Source: an uncultured Eubacteriales bacterium
Lineage (GTDB): Bacteria; Bacillota; Clostridia; Oscillospirales; Oscillospiraceae
Direction: 5' to 3'
NCBI GenBank assembly: GCA_900544975.1
Contig: UQXI01000018.1
Coordinates: forward strand, 1 to 54,321
DNA: 54,321 nt
Shown: one piece after another, positions 41,156 through 49,239 of the stretch
Numbering within the stretch: the first letter of the stretch is position 1
Layout: every line of letters starts with the position of its first letter
Program-made: the position numbers and the translations under genes
Notes under the pieces: generated by a model
What the model was told of the DNA's origin: nothing
Seen by the model: only the letters and a program-made list of their open reading frames with translations
Databases searched by the model: none

Positions 41156-41193
41156 AAAACCGGCGAACCCTTGGATTGGGGTTCGCCGGTTTT
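41156..41193. terminator. Bidirectional terminator
   Basis: Arms AAAACCGGCGAACCC (41156-41170) and GGGTTCGCCGGTTTT (41179-41193), 8-base loop. A/T-rich on both sides; serves the leftward phosphoribosyltransferase gene ending at 41231. Confidence 0.85.
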
Positions 41194-41230
41194 CTGTATG
41201 CATATGGACTGCGGGGAGGTTTGGCTGACG

Positions 41231-41785
41231 TTATTCCATGACAGTGCCGTCGGGGTGGAACAGTGGCAGCTTCTCCAGATAGAGGATGTCTTCCCGGTTT
41301 TGGGCGTCGCCCTCGGCCAGGATGGCCATGCGGCCTACGATGTTGCCTCCTGCCTTTTTCACCAGGGCCTCCAGGGCGGCCAGAGACTCGCCGGTGGAGA
41401 TGACGTCGTCCACGATGAGGATCCGCTTGCCGGCCATGAGGGCGGCGTCTGCGGTGTCCAAGTACAGGTGCTGCTCTTTGGCGGTGGTAATGGAGTGGAC
41501 GGCCACGTCAAATACGCCGGTCATGTACAGCTTGGGTCCCTTCCGGGCCAGCATGTATTTCTTGTCTCCGTTCTGCCGGGCCATCTCGTGGACCAGGGGG
41601 ATGCCCTTGGCCTCGGCGGTGATGAGGTAGTCATAGGCGGGGGCCTTTTTTAGCAGCTCCCCGGCGGCTGCCACCGTGAGCTCCTGATCTCCAAAGATGA
41701 CAAAGGCGCCAATGAATAAACTGTCCGACACCTTACAGACCGGCAGATCCCGCTCCAGACCTGCAATTGTCATGTGATATACCAT
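41231..41785 (-). CDS. Type I phosphoribosyltransferase (adenine PRTase-like)
   Basis: 184 residues. The PRPP-binding signature is ILIVDDVISTGESLAAL (residues ~120-136). A separate ITAEAKGIPLVHEMAR and KYMLARKGPKLYM segment matches the adenine/xanthine PRTase layout (E-x-x-G-I). Purine salvage to the nucleotide is the likely role, though adenine or xanthine cannot be separated by eye. ATG 41785 follows GAGGAG by eight bases. It is a single gene with its own promoter (41850-41877). Confidence 0.82.
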   Translation of the reverse strand: MVYHMTIAGLERDLPVCKVSDSLFIGAFVIFGDQELTVAAAGELLKKAPAYDYLITAEAKGIPLVHEMARQNGDKKYMLARKGPKLYMTGVFDVAVHSITTAKEQHLYLDTADAALMAGKRILIVDDVISTGESLAALEALVKKAGGNIVGRMAILAEGDAQNREDILYLEKLPLFHPDGTVME

Positions 41786-41849
41786 AGTGATTGCTCCTCT
41801 TCCTCAAAATATGGGCATTTGGCCCCAAAAATCCAAAATCGCACATTTT

Positions 41850-41877
41850 ATTATACTGCCCCAGGGGCAAAAGTCAA
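41850..41877 (-). promoter_or_regulatory. Promoter of the phosphoribosyltransferase gene
   Basis: Read leftward: TTGACT (41877-41872), 16-base spacer, TATAAT (41855-41850). The spacer holds CCCCAGGGG, a perfect small dyad that could be an operator. Confidence 0.65.
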
Positions 41878-41921
41878 GCCCGCCACCCATTCGGAACACG
41901 TCCGGAAAATGTGTGGCGGGC
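41878..41921 (-). terminator. Hairpin terminator after the ABC exporter genes
   Basis: Arms GCCCGCCAC (41878-41886) and GTGGCGGGC (41913-41921), followed leftward by TTGACTTTTG. The T-tract is weak and doubles as the next gene's -35. Confidence 0.5.
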
Positions 41922-41933
41922 AGATGGACAGGG

Positions 41934-43730
41934 TTATGCCACGGTGCCGTCGAACTGGCTGTTGTATAAGCTGGCGTAGAAACCGCCCTTGGCCAGAAGC
42001 TCCTGATGGTTGCCGCTCTCCACAATGTCCCCGTCCTGGAGGACCAGGATCAGGTCTGCATTGCGAATGGTGCTGAGCCGGTGGGCAATGACGAAGGAGG
42101 TGCGATTTTCCGTCAGCCGGTCCATGGCCGCCTGGACCAGCGCCTCGGTCCGGGTGTCTACGGAGGAGGTGGCTTCGTCCAGAATCAGAAGGGGCGCATT
42201 TTCAACCATGGCCCGGGCGATGGTCACCAGCTGCTTCTGACCGGCGGAGAGGTTGGCCCGGTCGTTGAGCTGGGTGTCATAGCCCTGGGGGAGCTGGCGG
42301 ATGAAGTGATCCAGGCCCACGGCTTTGCAGGCGGCCCGAACGTCGGCGTCGCTGACGCCCTGTTTCGAGTATACGATATTCTCCCGGATGGTGCCCTCAA
42401 ATAGCCAGGTGTCCTGAAGGACCATGCAGAACAGGTTGTGAACGTTTTCCCGGGTGAGATCTGCGATGTTTTTGCCGTCGATGCGGATCTCACCACCGTT
42501 CAGCTCATAGAACCGCATGAGGAGATTCACCAGGGTGGTCTTGCCTGCGCCGGTGGGACCTACAATGGCCACCTTCTGGCCGGGTTTGGCGTGGGCGGAG
42601 AAGTCGTGGATGATGGTTTTCTCCGGGGTATAGCCGAAGCGGACATGGGAGAATTCCACATCGCCCTGCACCGTTTCCACCGGCAGAACCTGCGTCTTGT
42701 GGGATTCATCGGCCAGCTCCTCCTGGTCCAGGAAGTCAAAGACCCGCTGGGAGGCGGCGGCGGTGGACTGAAGACTGGTGGCCGCCTGGGCAATCTGGGA
42801 CAGGGGATTGGTGAACTGCCGCACATAGATCATGAAGGCCACAATGGTGCCGAAGTCGGTGTGTCCGCCCTTGACCAGCACGGCGCCCACGACGCACACC
42901 GCCACATAGCCCAGGTTGCCCACGAAGCCCATGAGGGGCTGCATGAGACCGGAGAGGAACTGAGACTTCCAGGCGCAGTTGTACAGATTGCCGTTGATTT
43001 GATCGAAGGTATCCTGGGCGGCCTGCTCGCCGTTGTAGGCTTTGACCACGTTATGTCCGGTGTAGATTTCTTCGATATGCCCATTGAGCTGGCCCAAATA
43101 CTGCTGCTGTCCCACGAAGTACTTCTGGGATTTCCGGATGATCAGCATCATGAGGCCGAAGCCCAAGATGGTGGAGACGATGGCGGTGACGGCCATGATG
43201 CTGTTGGTAATGAACATCATGAGCAGAGAGCCCAGGAACATGGTGACGGAGGTCACCAGATTGCCCAGGGACTGGTTCATGGTCTGACCGATGGTGTCTA
43301 CGTCATTGGTCACCCGGCTGAGCACGTCACCGAAGCTCACCTGGTTGTAATAGCCCAGGGGAACTTGGTTGATTTTCCGGGAGATACTCTGGCGCAGGGC
43401 CTGGGAGACCCGCTGGGTGAAAGTGGCCATGAGGTAATGCTGAATATAGTGGCCGATGGCAGCCAAACCGTACAGAATTACCAGGGTGATGCCTGTGCGG
43501 AAGATGGCGTCCATGTCGATCTCCCCCATAAGACCCTCCTGGATCAGGTTGGTCATATCCCGCAGTTTATCAGGACCCATGAGGGCGAAAATGGAGGCCA
43601 CCATGGCCAGAACCATGCCGGTGATGCCGATGGGCAGCCAGGGCCGGGCAAAGGCCAAAAGCTTGCCCCAGGCGCTTTTCAGGTTCACCGGCTGGGAGGG
43701 AAGATGGGGTTTCAGATGAGGGTTATGCAT
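41934..43730 (-). CDS. ABC exporter half-transporter, subunit with canonical Walker B
   Basis: 598 residues: an N-terminal six-helix exporter domain (residues ~25-320) and a C-terminal ATPase. Walker A is GPTGAGKTTLVNLL, signature LSAGQKQLVTIARA (altered from LSGGQ) and Walker B LLILDEATSSVD with the catalytic Glu. The neighbouring subunit has the opposite defect, as in heterodimeric exporters of the BmrCD/TM287-288 kind, where only one ATP site is active. ATG 43730 follows AAAGGAGG and overlaps the upstream gene by 8 bases. Probably drug or peptide export under the MarR gene upstream. Confidence 0.92.
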   Translation of the reverse strand: MHNPHLKPHLPSQPVNLKSAWGKLLAFARPWLPIGITGMVLAMVASIFALMGPDKLRDMTNLIQEGLMGEIDMDAIFRTGITLVILYGLAAIGHYIQHYLMATFTQRVSQALRQSISRKINQVPLGYYNQVSFGDVLSRVTNDVDTIGQTMNQSLGNLVTSVTMFLGSLLMMFITNSIMAVTAIVSTILGFGLMMLIIRKSQKYFVGQQQYLGQLNGHIEEIYTGHNVVKAYNGEQAAQDTFDQINGNLYNCAWKSQFLSGLMQPLMGFVGNLGYVAVCVVGAVLVKGGHTDFGTIVAFMIYVRQFTNPLSQIAQAATSLQSTAAASQRVFDFLDQEELADESHKTQVLPVETVQGDVEFSHVRFGYTPEKTIIHDFSAHAKPGQKVAIVGPTGAGKTTLVNLLMRFYELNGGEIRIDGKNIADLTRENVHNLFCMVLQDTWLFEGTIRENIVYSKQGVSDADVRAACKAVGLDHFIRQLPQGYDTQLNDRANLSAGQKQLVTIARAMVENAPLLILDEATSSVDTRTEALVQAAMDRLTENRTSFVIAHRLSTIRNADLILVLQDGDIVESGNHQELLAKGGFYASLYNSQFDGTVA

Positions 43731-45489
43731 GTTCCAATTCCTCCTTTGACAGCTGGGACAGGGCAATCTGGCGGTAAACCTCGCAGGATTTCAGCAGCTC
43801 TTGGTGGGTACCCTGGCCGACCACTTTGCCATCGTCCAGGACCAGGATCAGGTCCGCATCCCGGATGGTGCCGATGCGCTGGGCCACGATGAGGCTGGTG
43901 ACGCCGGCGGTCTCCCGTTTTAGGGCTTGCCGGAGGGCCCGGTCCGTCCGGTAATCCAGGGCGGAGAAGCTGTCGTCAAACATGTAGATTTCCGGCTTCC
44001 GGCACACGGCACGTGCAATGGCCAGCCGCTGCTTTTGTCCACCGGAGAGGTTGGCGCCGCTCTGGGCGACAGGGCCATGATACCCGGCGCTCTCTACGAA
44101 GTCTGCCGCCTGGGCAATCTGCACGGCCTGCTTCACCTGCTCTTCGGTGGTGTTCCCTGCGCCGTAGGTCACGTTGGAAGCAATGGTGCCGGAGAACATG
44201 ACCGCCCGCTGGGGCACATAGCCCAGCTTTTGGTGGAGCGCTTCCAGGGTGTACTCCCGCACGTCTACGCCGTCCACCAGGACCTGCCCCTGGGTGGCGT
44301 CATAAAACCGGGGCACCAGATTGATGAGACTGGATTTGCCAGAGCCGGTGGCTCCGATGAAGGCCACGGTCTGGCCTTTTTTGGCCCGGAAGCTCACATG
44401 CTCCAGGACATTTTCTGCGGCGTCGGGGTAGCGGAAGGATACATCCCGGAATTCCACCTCGCCCTCCCGGCCGGGCAGACCCGTCTGGCGAGTACCGTCT
44501 GTGATGGTGGGCTTGGTCTCCAGCACCTCCAGCACCCGCTTGCCGGATACAGAGACCCGGGGCCAGATGATGTAGATCATCACCAGCATCATAAAGGCAG
44601 CCACCACCTGCATGGCGTAGGAGGAGAAGACCACCATGTCGGAGAAGACTCCCACCCGCTGGGCTACCGCCGGCGCGCCGGTAAGGGGAATGGCTCCGAT
44701 GAGGTATGCGCCGATCCAGTAAATGGCCAGGGTCAGGCCGTTCATCACCAGGTTCATGCCAGGGAACATGATGGCCATCACCCGGTTGGCGGCCAGATTG
44801 TTGGAGGTGAGGGCCTGATTGGCCTCCTGGAATTTTCCCTCTTGGTAGCCCTCGGCGTTATAGGCCCGCACAACCCGCAAACCGGTGAGATTTTCCCGGG
44901 TGACCCGGTTCAGGTTGTCGGTGAGCGTTTGGATTCTCTTAAACCGGGGCATGGCAAAGGCGACTGCGATGATGATGAGCACCAACATAAAGGCCACGGC
45001 GGCAAAGGTGGCGGCAGTCCACTGCCAGCTTTTGGATTGGATCTTGCCAATGGCCCATACCGCCATAATGGGGGCCTTGAGAAGGACCTGCAGGCCCATG
45101 GCCACCAGCATCTGGATTTGGGTCACGTCATTGGTGGTCCGGGTAATGAGACTGGCGGTGGAGAAGCGGTTGATCTCCTCCATGGAGAACCCCTCTACCT
45201 GCTGGAAAATGCCAGCCCGGAGCCGTTTGGAGAAGGAAGCTGCCACCTGAGCGGCCAAAAAGCCGGTCATGATCGATAGAACCAAGCTGCCCAGGGCGCA
45301 CAGCAGCATGTTGCCGCCAGCCAGCCAGATCTCCGACATGGCGCTGCCTTCGGTCTGGACCAGGGTGGTGATTTCGGACATGTAGTCCGGCATGGTGAGA
45401 TCCAGCCAGACCTGCCCGATGATGAAAATGAGGCAGACCAAGATCATGACAGCCTCTTTCCGTTGAAATCGTTTGAAAAGTTTCAGCAT
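43723..45489 (-). CDS. ABC exporter half-transporter, subunit with degenerate Walker B
   Basis: 588 residues, exporter membrane domain then ATPase. Walker A is GATGSGKSSLINLV, the signature LSGGQKQRLAIARA is perfect, but Walker B is IYMFDDSFSALD with Asp in place of the catalytic Glu. Together with the partner's LSAGQ this gives one consensus and one degenerate ATP site. ATG 45489 follows GGAGAC and overlaps the MarR gene by seven bases. Confidence 0.92.
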   Translation of the reverse strand: MLKLFKRFQRKEAVMILVCLIFIIGQVWLDLTMPDYMSEITTLVQTEGSAMSEIWLAGGNMLLCALGSLVLSIMTGFLAAQVAASFSKRLRAGIFQQVEGFSMEEINRFSTASLITRTTNDVTQIQMLVAMGLQVLLKAPIMAVWAIGKIQSKSWQWTAATFAAVAFMLVLIIIAVAFAMPRFKRIQTLTDNLNRVTRENLTGLRVVRAYNAEGYQEGKFQEANQALTSNNLAANRVMAIMFPGMNLVMNGLTLAIYWIGAYLIGAIPLTGAPAVAQRVGVFSDMVVFSSYAMQVVAAFMMLVMIYIIWPRVSVSGKRVLEVLETKPTITDGTRQTGLPGREGEVEFRDVSFRYPDAAENVLEHVSFRAKKGQTVAFIGATGSGKSSLINLVPRFYDATQGQVLVDGVDVREYTLEALHQKLGYVPQRAVMFSGTIASNVTYGAGNTTEEQVKQAVQIAQAADFVESAGYHGPVAQSGANLSGGQKQRLAIARAVCRKPEIYMFDDSFSALDYRTDRALRQALKRETAGVTSLIVAQRIGTIRDADLILVLDDGKVVGQGTHQELLKSCEVYRQIALSQLSKEELEHA

Positions 45490-45923
45490 ATTGTCTCCTT
45501 GCTTTGCCTGTGATGCAGCGCCTCCAGCTTGTGGAGTACGCGGATGCAGCACTGAATTTCCTCATCGTCCAGGACGGACAGACATTGCTCCACATGGGCA
45601 ATGATGCAGGCGTCTTCTTCCTCTGCCCGCTGCTGCCCGGCAGGGGTCAGAGCCACTCGGATTCGCCGCCGGTCCTCTGACTCCGCCTGGCGTGTCACGA
45701 AGCCCTTTCGCTCCAGGGAGGCGAAAATCACGGCAATTCGGGCGGAGGATACGCCCATTGCCCGGCAGAGCTCCCCAGGCGCCACCCCGTTGGGGTGGAG
45801 AAGCAGCAAGTGCAGCGCCAGAGATTCCCCCTGTGCCCGCATTGGAACCATGGAAGTGGGCTTTTGACTGCCCAGAACCACGACGGCGCTTAAAATCTCT
45901 TTCGCGGCCTGTCTGCGGTCCAT
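45483..45923 (-). CDS. MarR-family transcriptional regulator
   Basis: 146 residues with a GGGGGGAAA ribosome site. The winged helix is clear: LLLLHPNGVAPGELCRAMGV (helices 2-3), SSARIAVIFASLERKGFVTR (recognition helix), ESEDRRRIRVALTPAG (wing with the MarR D-R-R motif). First gene of an operon with the two exporter subunits, overlapping by seven bases. By family knowledge it probably represses the operon until a toxic ligand binds. Confidence 0.92.
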   Translation of the reverse strand: MDRRQAAKEILSAVVVLGSQKPTSMVPMRAQGESLALHLLLLHPNGVAPGELCRAMGVSSARIAVIFASLERKGFVTRQAESEDRRRIRVALTPAGQQRAEEEDACIIAHVEQCLSVLDDEEIQCCIRVLHKLEALHHRQSKETIC

Positions 45924-45981
45924 CGGTTTCCCCCCTTTCCAAATTGGAATGCTAATACCGTTAAAAGCTAACAGTGTTTGG

Positions 45982-46009
45982 ATTTTAGCACATCCGGCTG
46001 GAAAGTCAA
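45982..46009 (-). promoter_or_regulatory. Promoter of the MarR-ABC exporter operon
   Basis: Read leftward: TTGACT (46009-46004), 16-base spacer, TAAAAT (45987-45982). Just downstream GCTAATACC-GTTAAAAGCTAAC (45953-45971) contains a GTTA/TAAC dyad and a GCTAA direct repeat, a likely MarR operator. Confidence 0.6.
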
Positions 46010-46137
46010 CGACCTTGCCTGGAAATTCACACTTTGTTTACAGTGCACAAATTTGGAGGTGCAAATTTGTACCAAATGCCCAGTACAGGGGCTAGTGATT
46101 TGCGGGGAAGTATGTAAATAGATGGATCAGATATGCG

Positions 46138-46165
46138 TAGGGAGCGGTCTTGACCGCTCCGCTTG
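46138..46165 (+). repeat. Short palindromic repeat, family B
   Basis: GTAGGGAGCGGTCTTGACCG then CTCCGCTTG: arms GGAGCGGT (46141-46148) and ACCGCTCC (46153-46160), loop CTTG. The same arrangement with GGAACGGT arms occurs at 19177-19196. Confidence 0.65.
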
Positions 46166-46262
46166 CATCGCCTTTCTCATTCTGCTCATTTCCATTTTTT
46201 TCCAATCAGAACGGAAAAGATCGTTCTCTCCCCATCTGTGCAATTTTTTGTCATGTATGGTT

Positions 46263-46291
46263 GTAAGTTTTCTCCGGCTTTGCACATACTA
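46263..46291 (+). promoter_or_regulatory. Possible forespore (sigma-G-like) promoter of spoVAD
   Basis: CATACTA (46285-46291) fits the sigma-G -10 (CATnnTA), and GTAAG at 46263-46267, 17 bases upstream, is a partial match to the -35. Expected for spoVA genes but weak by sequence alone. Confidence 0.35.
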
Positions 46292-46325
46292 ACCCTGATT
46301 TGACAGACACAAGGAAGGATGAAAT

Positions 46326-47345
46326 ATGGCAAAACAAAAACGGGGAACTCGGAGCTTCCATTTTGACGCACCGCCAATCCTCACCGCCTGGGCCAGCGTG
46401 GCCGGGAAGAAGGAGTCGGAGGGCCCCCTGCAGGCGTACTTTGACTATACCAATGGGGATACCTATTTTGGAGAGAAGACCTGGGAAAAGGCGGAATGCC
46501 ACATGCAGGAGATTGCGCTGGAGACCTTGCTGCAGAAGGCAGGGAAGAAGCAAAAGGATGTGGACCTGGTCTTTTCCGGGGACCTGCTGAACCAGTGTAT
46601 CAGTTCCAGCTTTTCTCTGCGGAACACAGGGCTTCCGGCTCTGGGGTTGTATGGAGCCTGCTCCACCATGGCGGAGTCTCTGCTGCTGGCATCCATGGCA
46701 GTCTCCGGCGGCTTTGCTGACCGGGCAGTGGCCATGACCTCCTCTCACTTCGCCTCTTCGGAGCGGCAGTACCGGTATCCCCTGGGCTATGGCGGCCAGC
46801 GGACGCCCACTGCCCAGTGGACGGTCACCGGCTCCGGCGCCGCGCTGGTTTGCAGCAAAGGGGATGGCCCCGTTGTAGAGGCCGCCACAGTGGGTACCAT
46901 TGTGGACCTGGGCATCACCGACGCCAACAACATGGGGGCGGCCATGGCGCCCAGTGCCTTTGAAACCATCCGCGCCCACTTCGACGACCTGGGCGCGGCG
47001 CCGGAGGATTTTGACCTGATTGTTACAGGGGACTTGGGCAAGGTGGGCAAAGAGATTCTGGTGGATCAGTTCCACCAGATCGGGGTCAACCTGGGGGACC
47101 GCTATACGGATTGCGGCGTTCTGGTCTTCGACTTGGAAGGACAGGACGTCCACGCCGGCGGGTCTGGCTGCGGATGCAGCGCCATTGTTCTGTGCGGGTA
47201 CCTTTTGGACCAGCTTCGCCAGGGCAAGCTCCACCGGATCCTGTTCTGCGGCACCGGCGCGCTGCTCTCTCCCACCTCTTCTCAGCAGGGAGAGTCCATC
47301 CCCGGCGTTTGTCACGCCGTATCCATCTCCACGGAAAGGAAGTAA
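46326..47345 (+). CDS. spoVAD: Stage V sporulation protein AD
   Basis: 339 residues, close to 338 in B. subtilis. SpoVAD is a thiolase-fold protein that binds dipicolinic acid and is needed for its uptake into the forespore and release in germination. Marker stretches are YFDYTNGDTYFGEKTWEKAE near the start, GACSTMAESLLLASM, VAMTSSHFASSERQYRYPL, and GSGCGCSAIVLCGYLL near the end. ATG 46326 follows AAGGAAGG. It is followed six bases later by spoVAE. spoVAC, usually just upstream, is not present here. Confidence 0.95.
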   Translation: MAKQKRGTRSFHFDAPPILTAWASVAGKKESEGPLQAYFDYTNGDTYFGEKTWEKAECHMQEIALETLLQKAGKKQKDVDLVFSGDLLNQCISSSFSLRNTGLPALGLYGACSTMAESLLLASMAVSGGFADRAVAMTSSHFASSERQYRYPLGYGGQRTPTAQWTVTGSGAALVCSKGDGPVVEAATVGTIVDLGITDANNMGAAMAPSAFETIRAHFDDLGAAPEDFDLIVTGDLGKVGKEILVDQFHQIGVNLGDRYTDCGVLVFDLEGQDVHAGGSGCGCSAIVLCGYLLDQLRQGKLHRILFCGTGALLSPTSSQQGESIPGVCHAVSISTERK

Positions 47346-47351
47346 GCAATT

Positions 47352-47708
47352 ATGGAATACTTGCAGGCATTTCTGGTGGGTGGCATTCTCTGCCTGATTG
47401 GCCAGATCCTCATTGACAAAACCAGCCTGACTCCCGCCCGGATTTTGGTGAGCTATGTGGTGGTGGGCGTCCTCCTGGGGGCCTTGGGCATTTATGAGCC
47501 CATTGTCCAGTTTGGCGGCGCCGGTGCGACAGTGCCCCTCACAGGCTTTGGCTACAACCTGGCCAAGGGTGTACGCAAGGCGGTGACAGAGGAGGGCTTC
47601 CTGGGAATTTTTACAGGCGGACTGAAAGCGGCAGCCGGTGGTGTCTCGGTGGCCATCGTGGCGGCGTTTGTAGCGGCTCTGATTTTCCGGCCAAAAGACA
47701 AAAGTTAA
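47352..47708 (+). CDS. spoVAE: Stage V sporulation protein AE (SpoVAEb type)
   Basis: 118 residues and mainly hydrophobic, with a GGILCLIGQILIDKTSLTPARILV start and three or four membrane segments (cited as GGILCLIGQILID and TPARILV). It is part of the SpoVA channel for Ca-dipicolinate in the forespore membrane. Follows spoVAD by 6 bases with GGAAAGGAAG as ribosome site. No spoVAF or spoVAEa follows; the next frame is the Asn/Gln-rich peptide. Confidence 0.92.
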   Translation: MEYLQAFLVGGILCLIGQILIDKTSLTPARILVSYVVVGVLLGALGIYEPIVQFGGAGATVPLTGFGYNLAKGVRKAVTEEGFLGIFTGGLKAAAGGVSVAIVAAFVAALIFRPKDKS

Positions 47709-47781
47709 CTGGGAATACAATGACAGGAACGGGGCAAACTACCTCCGCGGGAAGCCCGTAAATGAATTCAGGAGGAACTTC

Positions 47782-47937
47782 ATGATGAATTTCAACCAGA
47801 ACAACAACCAGAGCCAGAACAACAACCAGAACCAGCAGAACCAGAACAACCGGCAGAACCAGCAGAACAACAACCAGAACCAGAACAACCGGCAGAATCA
47901 GCAGAACAACCAGCAGCAGAACCAGAACCAGCGCTGA
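47782..47937 (+). CDS. 51-residue Asn/Gln-rich peptide after spoVAE
   Basis: Starts at ATG 47782 after a strong GGAGGAA (47771-47777), 73 bases after spoVAE, and ends before a terminator. The product is 24 Asn and 20 Gln of 51 residues, with three Arg and almost nothing else after MMNF. It is built from repeats of QNQQN and NNRQNQQ. The codons are nearly all AAC and CAG, so it may look like simple-sequence DNA, yet the ribosome site, frame and terminator fit a gene. Position suggests a spore role (coat or inner-spore component). No family was recognised. Confidence 0.6.
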   Translation: MMNFNQNNNQSQNNNQNQQNQNNRQNQQNNNQNQNNRQNQQNNQQQNQNQR

Positions 47938-47968
47938 GAGTAAATATCCACCGGCTCAGGCAGAGCGG

Positions 47969-48008
47969 AAAAGCGCATGTAGACGGATACCCGCCTGCAT
48001 GCGCTTTT
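47969..48008. terminator. Bidirectional terminator after the spoVA genes
   Basis: Arms AAAAGCGCATG (47969-47979) and CATGCGCTTTT (47998-48008), with an inner GACGG/CCGCC stem. It also ends the leftward tldE transcript, whose stop is at 48018. Confidence 0.8.
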
Positions 48009-48017
48009 CATATGTGC

Positions 48018-49226
48018 TCAGCGTACAATGGTCATTTCCATCACGCAGGCGTTGGAGCTGTCGTAAGGCCGGTCCTGGGAGCAGCCCAGGAAATCCTTAC
48101 CCAGAAGCTCCGACAGGTTGCCACGGAGACCGAATTCCGGCAACCGGCCCACCAGGCGGCCGTCCTGGTATAGATAGGCCATCTGCACCGGGGTGGCAAA
48201 GTTGCCGTCGGGGGTGATGTCGCCGCCGCTGGTGAGGACGTAGAGGGCTGGACGGCCGTCCAGAATCTCCGCCAAGGTCTTGCCTGTGGGCATCACAGAC
48301 AGGAAGGGCAGGGCAAGCGTGGGCGTGTCGTCATAGGCCCCGTCTGCGGCTGCTGTACGCTCCATCTGGTGCTCCTGGGCGCATTTCTTATCTGCATATC
48401 CCCGGCGGAATACGCCGTTTTCAATGAGCGGCAGAGTATCGCCCTCCAGAGTGACCCCCTCCGGGTCAAAAAAGGGCTGGAAGAAGGCGTCGCAGGACCG
48501 GTCTACCTGCAATGTGAAGTGGTCCGCAAACAGCTTCTGCCCCACCATGCCGGACCAGGGAGAGGCGTTCCGGGCCAACTTCTGCCCACTGAGTCCATTG
48601 GACCAGGCCCGTCCAAACATATCGGGGCTGCCCAACACCGGCAGCTTTTCCACATCAGGCAGGGCAATGGGATTCAGATGGGCTTCCAGAACTTCTCTCG
48701 CTTCTTTCAGCACCACTTCCGGGTCAAAGGTGCGGTATACGCCTCCAATCCCGGTGTCAAAGATGTTCACCGAGTCCTGGGTCCGCACCAGCAGGCTCAT
48801 CTGGACGGCGGCGTCCTGCCAGGCATAGTGCAGCCCTGCGTCGTTTTGCAGCCGAACCTCATCTTCTGTGAAGTTGATTTTGTTGCTGAAAATGAACTGG
48901 GGGAAGTCCTGGCCCAGGGTTTTCAGCAGCTGCTCGGAAAGCTGGAGGAACCGACCGGCGTCCATGGCGGCGCCCCGCCGGCAGGTCCGGCGCTTGCCGG
49001 TCTCCGGACCCCAGGGGCAGGGAATCTGGCGGGCCAGATTTGCCTCTGCCTGGGCCCAGACGTTTGCAGTTGGTTCCCCCAGGGTGCCGGCAATCCCAAG
49101 AAATCCATCGCGGTAGACCCGGCAGCCGGATTTGGTAATGGATTTTTTTCGAATGGAGTCGATTTCTCCGCTGGTGACGTTGAGAGAGGTCTCCCGGAGA
49201 ATCGTCTGATAGAGCTCTTTTACCAT
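48018..49226 (-). CDS. TldE/PmbA-family metalloprotease-complex subunit
   Basis: 402 residues starting at ATG 49226 after GAGGAGGAA. It belongs to the PmbA/TldD superfamily and is the partner without the zinc motif. Typical stretches are SGCRVYRDGFLGIAGTLGEP near residue 40, SKNEYH-like SNKINFTED, and GVTLEGDTLPLIENGVFRRG, with SVMPTGKTLAEIL and LYVLTSGGDITPDGNF near the C-terminus. TldD-TldE complexes trim peptides such as microcin precursors and antitoxins. It is the second gene of a tldD-tldE pair, 13 bases apart. Confidence 0.85.
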   Translation of the reverse strand: MVKELYQTILRETSLNVTSGEIDSIRKKSITKSGCRVYRDGFLGIAGTLGEPTANVWAQAEANLARQIPCPWGPETGKRRTCRRGAAMDAGRFLQLSEQLLKTLGQDFPQFIFSNKINFTEDEVRLQNDAGLHYAWQDAAVQMSLLVRTQDSVNIFDTGIGGVYRTFDPEVVLKEAREVLEAHLNPIALPDVEKLPVLGSPDMFGRAWSNGLSGQKLARNASPWSGMVGQKLFADHFTLQVDRSCDAFFQPFFDPEGVTLEGDTLPLIENGVFRRGYADKKCAQEHQMERTAAADGAYDDTPTLALPFLSVMPTGKTLAEILDGRPALYVLTSGGDITPDGNFATPVQMAYLYQDGRLVGRLPEFGLRGNLSELLGKDFLGCSQDRPYDSSNACVMEMTIVR

Positions 49227-49239
49227 GATTTGTTCCTCC

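Larger units (their letters stand above)
46010..46325. other. Gap between MarR promoter and spoVAD
   Basis: Holds the family B palindrome (46138-46165) and the possible sporulation promoter of spoVAD. Otherwise no coding sequence. Confidence 0.5.

Noticed and set aside
42438..43892. 484-codon open frame on the plus strand
   Set aside because: Antisense to the ABC exporter genes; His/Gly-rich composition typical of a complementary-strand shadow.
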